Under the pieces are notes generated by a model. The model was not told where the DNA came from and made no database searches. It worked only from the letters and a program-made list of their open reading frames with translations. A program made the translations under genes and the position numbers. Source: Neorhizobium petrolearium (GTDB taxonomy: Bacteria; Pseudomonadota; Alphaproteobacteria; Rhizobiales; Rhizobiaceae). From it: a stretch of DNA of 64,000 nt. Of this stretch, positions 59,256 through 64,000 are shown in pieces. Position 1 is the first letter of the stretch; every line of letters starts with the position of its first letter. Where the stretch lies: assembly GCF_017873175.1 (NCBI RefSeq), contig NZ_JAGGJW010000004.1, positions 1 to 64,000 on the forward strand, given 5' to 3'.

Positions 59256-62200
59256 GATCGAGCTCACCGCCGATTTCGCGGCGGGCAGTTTCGACAAGGC
59301 TCATCTGGTGGGTGAAAAGGATCGTCTGGAATGTCTTGCCTGCCGCAGCCAGCGTGCGCAGGCCGGCCGCGGTGCGCTCGTCGTCAAAGGTCTGGAAGAT
59401 GTCGTCGAGAACGAGCGGTGCGGGTTCGTTGCGACTGCAATAGTCCTCCAGGAAGGCGAGCCGCAGCGCGAGATAAAGCTGATCACCGGTGCCTTCGCTC
59501 AAGCCCTCGAGCTTCACCTTTTCCCCGGTGCGCCGTTCGACGGCAAGCTGCAGTTCGTCCTCATCGTCGTAAAGCTGGACGAGACGCGAAAAACGGCCGC
59601 TGGTGAGATCGGAAAAGACCTGCCCCGCCCGCTTCATCACCGGATCGGCCTGCCGTTCGCGATAAGCCTCCATCGAGTTTGCAAGGAGGCCCGAAGCAAG
59701 CTTCAGCACCACCCATCGTCGCGCGAGTTCCTTCGCTTCGGCCTCGGCCGCGAGCTTCTGAAACACCGCGCGTTCCGCGCCAATGCTCGTCTCCAGCTCC
59801 CGCCGGCGGCGGAGATTATCCGCTTCGGCAGTCCGCAGCGCCGAAATCCTGTCGACCTGACGACCATCTTCAGCCTCCAACCGTTCGATGTCCAGCCCGG
59901 CTGCCACCCGATCGAAGCCGTCAAGCGCCGCACGCACTCCCTCTTCATCCAAACCATCCGCCTGCTCGGCAAAGCGCACGCGGCACTGGTGAAGGCTGGC
60001 TTCAATCCGGGCGCGCTGCCTTAGATCTTCGAGCACGGCGCCGAGATCGGAAGGGGATTTCGAAACCGACCCGGCAAGCTCTGCGAGCTCCACCTCAAGT
60101 GCCGCCCCTTCTGCGGCGTGCCGCGCCAGCGATGATTCGGCACGCTCCAGCGCCGCCGACAGCGTGGCCCGCTGGTTTTCGGCAGTCTTGGCGGCCACGG
60201 CCCGTTCGTTCAACAGGCCTGCCGCGACATCGGCCGGGACAGAGGCAATATCCGGCGCGATCTCCGTACAAAACGTCCGGACTTCCTCCTCGAACGTCTC
60301 CATATCGCGCGCCATGCCGCGTACCCGGCGGTTGCGGTTCTCCCGCTCGGAGAAGAGATCGGGCACCGTGCGCCAGACATCAAGCGCGGCGAGCGCCATA
60401 TCGACTGTCGCATCCTCCGAAAGACCTGACAGAGCAGCAGCGTTGGTGAAGTCCACACGCCAGCGATCGATCTCGCAGCGCAATTCAGCTTCCCGCTGCT
60501 CCAGCCGCTGCAATGCCTCCTCGGCGGAATGGCGCTTGCCCTCCAGAGAGCGGCTTTCCGTCCAGCGATCGGCGATATCACTGATCCGGCGATCGAGCGC
60601 CCGTGCAAGAGCGGGCGACGGCAAGGCCGCGGAGTCCAGGCCGATGCCATCGGCCAGGGCCAGAAGCACGGGCTTCAGCTTCTCTTCCTTGAGGCGAAGC
60701 GCCTCAAGCCCGTCCCTCGCCTCGTCCAACGCTTCCGCCAAATGGGAAAGCCCGTCCACGGCGCGGCGCCATTCGATCATCCGTTCCGGCGTCGACGGCG
60801 AAACGGGCGCCGCATGGAAAAGGTCCTCGAATTCGGTCACTGCATCGGAAGCTGCGATCTCGGCCTCTTTTGCCGCGGCTTCGGCTGCCGCAACGCTTTG
60901 CTCCAGTTCCAGCTGCCGCAGGGTAAGCTGTGCATGGCGGGAGACGCGCTCGGCATCGGCAAGTGCCGCATCGGCAAGCCGGTCGGATTGGTCGATTGCC
61001 GTTTTCAGCTCTTCGAGCTTGTCCGCGGAGGGCTTTGCACCCAACATTTCGAGGAGCTCGTCGCGTCGGGCTCGAACGGCTTCGATATCTTCGCGGGAGA
61101 CGATCTTGCCCTGCCCTTCCAGTGCCGCAAGCTGCCCGGCAACCGCTTTCGCCTCATCGCGCAACGCCGTCCGCACCTGTTGCACCTTGGCGCTTTCTGC
61201 CCTGGCTTCCTCGATCAGGCGGCGATGGCTCACCAGTGTCGCGATATCCGGCATCGGCACGGTCCGGAGCTTTTGGATGTCGCGTACGGGCGGGTCGAGA
61301 CGGTCGGCTGCAGCGTTGAAATTCGCCTCGGCCCTGGCCACCCTTACCTGCAGGTTTTCGAGCTCCGTCATCGCATTGATATCGGGCCTCAACGCCGCAA
61401 GCTGTTCCGCCCACGGCTTCGGATCGATGAGGCGACCATCCGCCCCGGCCGTCTCCAGCCGCCGCAGCGCGTCGCGTTCTTCCTCGATGCGCTGGCGGAG
61501 CTGCTTCAGGCTACGGTCGAACTCGCCTCCCTCTTCCATCAGCTTTTTCAGCCGCGCCAGATCGGCATCGGCCGGCTGGGCACGCTCAAGTTCCTGGGCG
61601 CTTGCATAACCAAGCCGACGGGCGGCCTGAAAAAGGCGCAGGTCGAAGTCATCGACCTCGCCGCGCACCCGGGCAATGTCCTCCCGTGCCTTCAGGTATG
61701 CGCCCTTTTCCGCATGGGTTGAAAGGATCTTCGGTGCCGCGGCGATCAGCGCCTCGTCCACATGAACGGCCTCGATCTCCTCCCTGAGCCGCGCCACGTC
61801 CGCTTTGGCCGCGCCACGGGCCTCACCGTTCCTCCTGCTGGCTTCCAGCGCCTTCTCAAGCCGCTCCTCAAAACCGTCCGGTAGTACGGCAAGCGCTTCG
61901 TATTGGGCAAGAAGCTGCTGCTCCCGGTCGATCTCGCGCAGCAACGGCTCCAGCGCCAGAAGCCTGCGCAACCGGTCGAGCGAGTGCCTGGTCTCCTGCC
62001 GTTCGGCCCGGACCGCCGCGAGATCAGCGTCGATCTCCACTTGTTCGGCCAACAGCTTCTTCCAGTCGCCGGATCTCAGCTCATTGTCGCGCTCGGCCTT
62101 GCGGGCTTCATCATGTGCGTCGATTACCTGATAGAAGAGGCGATCCTTCGAACGGCGTTGCGCATAGATGCCATCGGCCTCCGCTTCCAATTGCTTCCGC

Positions 62201-62685
62201 AGGCCAGAAAGCCCAGTCAGACCGGACGCCGCGGAAAACAACAGACTGCCGATCTCACCGCCGCTTTTCAGCATGGTTTCCCCACCAGCCCGCAGCGACA
62301 GGGAATCGAGCCCGAAGGCGCGCTCGAAGACATCGCGGGACAAGGTGCCGAGAAACGGCGCCAGCGCATCTTCAGGCAGCGCCTCTTCCGCCTCCGTCGA
62401 AGAAAGCAGCGTATTTTTGCGGCCGCGCCGGCGGCGAAAAGCGAGCGTCTGTCCTTCGCGCGCGACGATCTCGGCGCCGACCCTCAGCGAAGTCGGATCG
62501 TGCAGGAAACTCATTTCGGCGGTACTCGGGAAACCGAAGAGCAGATCGGAAATTGCCGAAAGAGCCGAGGACTTCCCGGCCTCGTTGGGACCGTAGATCA
62601 CATGCAGCTTCGCATCAGGCCGGAAGGTGAGAGCCCGGTCGGTCAGCGCGCCGTAGCGCATAATGTCGAGACGGTTGAAACGCAT
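59233..62685 (-). CDS. YhaN-like AAA ATPase (SbcC/Rad50-related)
   Basis: A 1150-residue SMC-like ATPase. Walker A is at the N-terminus (YGPNEAGKSSALSAISDLLF), a long coiled coil fills the middle (many heptads with EEERDALRRLE, AALERAESSLARH), and the C-terminal half-site has the signature LEGLSEGTGDQLYLALRLAF and Walker B PLVLDDIFQTFDDERTAAGL. The pair with the nuclease gene 3 bases upstream is the standard YhaO/YhaN arrangement, related to SbcD/SbcC and likely acting in DNA end processing. It is convergent with the DUF6030-like gene. Confidence 0.9.
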   Translation of the reverse strand: MRFNRLDIMRYGALTDRALTFRPDAKLHVIYGPNEAGKSSALSAISDLLFGFPSTAEMSFLHDPTSLRVGAEIVAREGQTLAFRRRRGRKNTLLSSTEAEEALPEDALAPFLGTLSRDVFERAFGLDSLSLRAGGETMLKSGGEIGSLLFSAASGLTGLSGLRKQLEAEADGIYAQRRSKDRLFYQVIDAHDEARKAERDNELRSGDWKKLLAEQVEIDADLAAVRAERQETRHSLDRLRRLLALEPLLREIDREQQLLAQYEALAVLPDGFEERLEKALEASRRNGEARGAAKADVARLREEIEAVHVDEALIAAAPKILSTHAEKGAYLKAREDIARVRGEVDDFDLRLFQAARRLGYASAQELERAQPADADLARLKKLMEEGGEFDRSLKQLRQRIEEERDALRRLETAGADGRLIDPKPWAEQLAALRPDINAMTELENLQVRVARAEANFNAAADRLDPPVRDIQKLRTVPMPDIATLVSHRRLIEEARAESAKVQQVRTALRDEAKAVAGQLAALEGQGKIVSREDIEAVRARRDELLEMLGAKPSADKLEELKTAIDQSDRLADAALADAERVSRHAQLTLRQLELEQSVAAAEAAAKEAEIAASDAVTEFEDLFHAAPVSPSTPERMIEWRRAVDGLSHLAEALDEARDGLEALRLKEEKLKPVLLALADGIGLDSAALPSPALARALDRRISDIADRWTESRSLEGKRHSAEEALQRLEQREAELRCEIDRWRVDFTNAAALSGLSEDATVDMALAALDVWRTVPDLFSERENRNRRVRGMARDMETFEEEVRTFCTEIAPDIASVPADVAAGLLNERAVAAKTAENQRATLSAALERAESSLARHAAEGAALEVELAELAGSVSKSPSDLGAVLEDLRQRARIEASLHQCRVRFAEQADGLDEEGVRAALDGFDRVAAGLDIERLEAEDGRQVDRISALRTAEADNLRRRRELETSIGAERAVFQKLAAEAEAKELARRWVVLKLASGLLANSMEAYRERQADPVMKRAGQVFSDLTSGRFSRLVQLYDDEDELQLAVERRTGEKVKLEGLSEGTGDQLYLALRLAFLEDYCSRNEPAPLVLDDIFQTFDDERTAAGLRTLAAAGKTFQTILFTHQMSLVETARREIGGELDLIQLERG

Positions 62686-62688
62686 CTG

Positions 62689-63924
62689 TCAGCCAGCCCT
62701 CGCCGCGCGCGCGAGCAAAAGATCGCGGGCTTCGGCCAGCAGCGTTTCCGCGTCGTCACCCAGGGCAAGATCGCCGGCGCCGATGCCACCCGGCAGACGC
62801 GCGGTGATCTCGGCGATCCTGGCTTCCGCGTCGGCCAATAGTTCCGGCGGGAATGTCCCCATGGGGATGAGGCCTGCCAAGCCGAGCATGTCCACCGGTA
62901 CCGCGGCACCGGCTGTTTCCGGCTCCAGCCGGACGTCCAGCTTCTCCAGCCAGATGTCCGCGTGGCAGCGATGGCAGGCGGCCTGCACCTCGTCGCGGAA
63001 ATCGTCGGCGCGCGCCGTCAGCTCGTTGCGGAAACGGCTCCTGCCGGTCAGTAGGATACGGAGCGCCAGCGGCCGTCCTTCCATCTTCTCGGCAACGGAT
63101 TCCAGTGCATTTTCCAGTCGCCGGAGAATGGCCGGGATATCGTCGTCCGGTTCGACCATCGCGGCAAGCTCGCCGAAACGGGCGCTGTCGGTGATGATCC
63201 GCTCATGGGTGACGCGACCGTCCTCGACCGTGACCAGCACGGCGCCCTTCGCCCCCTGCTCGCGGATCGAACGGCCCTGCAGGTTGCCCGGGAAAACCAC
63301 CAAGGGGTCTTTCGCGACGATCTCGAAATCATGCACATGGCCGAGCGCCCAATAGTCGTAGCCGCGCGAGCGCAGATCTTCGACCGAGCACGGCGCATAG
63401 GGCGCATGCGGCTCGCGGCCGGTCAGTGAGGTATGCAGCACGCCGACGTTGAACCAGCCGGGCTCCGGTTTCGGATAGGCAAGCGCCAGGTTTTCGGTTG
63501 CCGAGCGTTCGGCAAAACCTTGGCCGTGCAGCGCCACCTTCAAGTGTTCCAGCTTGAACGTGCCGGGCTTGTTGACCGGAAATTCGCTGACATTCTTCGG
63601 CAGCGTGATCGTCCTGGTGATCACGCTCTCGGCGTCGTGATTGCCCTTCAGGAGGAAGACTGGGATGCCGGCGCGCTCCAGCCGTGCCACCTCGCGGTTG
63701 AAGAACAAGCCGATCTTGTTGTCCTTCCAGTCACCGTCGTAAACGTCACCGGCGACGATGAAGAAATCCACCTTGCGCTCCACCGCCTGATCCACCAGCG
63801 CCGAAAAGGCCTTGCGGCTCGCCTCAATGAAGAGTTCCGCGATCGCCGCGTCCTTCATCGCCAGCCCCTGGAAGGGACTGCCGAGATGCAGGTCGGCGGC
63901 ATGGATAAAACGGAAGGACGTCAT
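62689..63924 (-). CDS. YhaO-like DNA repair exonuclease (SbcD/Mre11-related)
   Basis: A 411-residue metallophosphoesterase nuclease. Metal-ligand motifs in order are HAADLHLGSPF, VAGDVYDGDW, LKGNHDAES and WALGHVHDFE. The C-terminal ~150 residues form a capping or partner-binding part. It is the first gene of the pair with the YhaN-like ATPase (3-base gap), so the two are made together. Substrate specificity is inferred from the family. Confidence 0.9.
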   Translation of the reverse strand: MTSFRFIHAADLHLGSPFQGLAMKDAAIAELFIEASRKAFSALVDQAVERKVDFFIVAGDVYDGDWKDNKIGLFFNREVARLERAGIPVFLLKGNHDAESVITRTITLPKNVSEFPVNKPGTFKLEHLKVALHGQGFAERSATENLALAYPKPEPGWFNVGVLHTSLTGREPHAPYAPCSVEDLRSRGYDYWALGHVHDFEIVAKDPLVVFPGNLQGRSIREQGAKGAVLVTVEDGRVTHERIITDSARFGELAAMVEPDDDIPAILRRLENALESVAEKMEGRPLALRILLTGRSRFRNELTARADDFRDEVQAACHRCHADIWLEKLDVRLEPETAGAAVPVDMLGLAGLIPMGTFPPELLADAEARIAEITARLPGGIGAGDLALGDDAETLLAEARDLLLARAARAG

Positions 63925-64000
63925 CGAATCGCTTGTTTTGATTGCCCAGCTTGAGCATGTGTTTTAGGCAAATGCCGGGCGCGACGGAAGCTCCGGCTTG

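Noticed and set aside
60164..61609. 481-codon Ser/Arg/Ala-rich frame
   Set aside because: Antisense to the coiled coil of the YhaN-like ATPase; low-complexity shadow.
1..64000. tRNA/rRNA genes, CRISPR arrays, prophage or complete insertion sequences
   Set aside because: Read for cloverleaf-like blocks, regularly spaced repeats and integrase or intact transposase genes; none seen by eye, though short RNAs could be missed.

Overview
The window reads as chromosome of an alphaproteobacterium of the Rhizobiaceae or a close relative. The main reasons are an rkpA-rkpG-rkpH set (fatty-acid-synthase-like lipid genes of rhizobial K-antigen capsule), KpsE/KpsM/KpsT/Wza-type capsule export genes, RirA-type iron operators (TGA-N9-TCA) at a heme-uptake operon, a PraR-like XRE regulator and paired DUF1254 proteins. 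Base composition is GC-rich and even, apart from AT-rich promoter regions. I see no rRNA, tRNA, CRISPR array, complete insertion sequence or prophage.

Region by region. (1) 1-21.7 kb is a capsular/surface-polysaccharide locus: a phosphomannomutase cut by the left edge, three GT4 glycosyltransferase genes (one with two GT domains), two FkbM methyltransferases, a Wza-type lipoprotein, an AraC regulator, one ABC-2 permease (KpsM), one ATPase (KpsT), two paralogous KpsE-like proteins, a TPR protein and several unknown proteins that share a DUF4214-like module or a common C-terminal domain. It ends with an outer-membrane barrel and a Hint-domain protein. (2) 22-28 kb encodes a lipoprotein alpha/beta hydrolase, two DUF1254 proteins and two outer-membrane proteins, divergent from a Crp/Fnr regulator and an MFS exporter. 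(3) 30.4-33.2 kb is a FecBCD-type iron-complex ABC importer. (4) 34.3-38.7 kb is the most interesting part: a tight same-strand run of XRE regulator, SARP/TPR regulator, 72-residue peptide, YcaO cyclodehydratase and TfuA. This is the architecture of a thioamide-type RiPP pathway with an unfamiliar precursor. (5) 38.7-40.7 kb holds small orphan genes, among them a membrane-anchored protein with a sunset/ExoI-like module, and an IS5-type transposase scrap. (6) 40.7-45.6 kb is a FecI-FecR-TonB receptor-heme oxygenase operon with two TGA-N9-TCA operators. (7) 46-58 kb holds a PP2A-like phosphatase and the rkpA/G/H genes with a second Wza-like lipoprotein upstream of rkpA. (8) 58.4-64 kb holds an unknown single-pass membrane protein and a YhaN/YhaO-like (SbcC/SbcD-related) ATPase-nuclease pair.

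How the parts fit: the rkpA/G/H products probably make or modify a lipid-type anchor or precursor. The GT4 and FkbM enzymes of region 1 probably build and decorate the glycan, and KpsM/KpsT, the KpsE paralogs and the Wza-like lipoproteins export it. The iron genes form a separate module for heme capture, signalling through FecR to FecI and heme breakdown. The RiPP-like operon has two regulators of its own but no transporter or protease, so its product may act inside the cell or borrow outside factors. All functions are inferred by reading the sequence; no database search was run.
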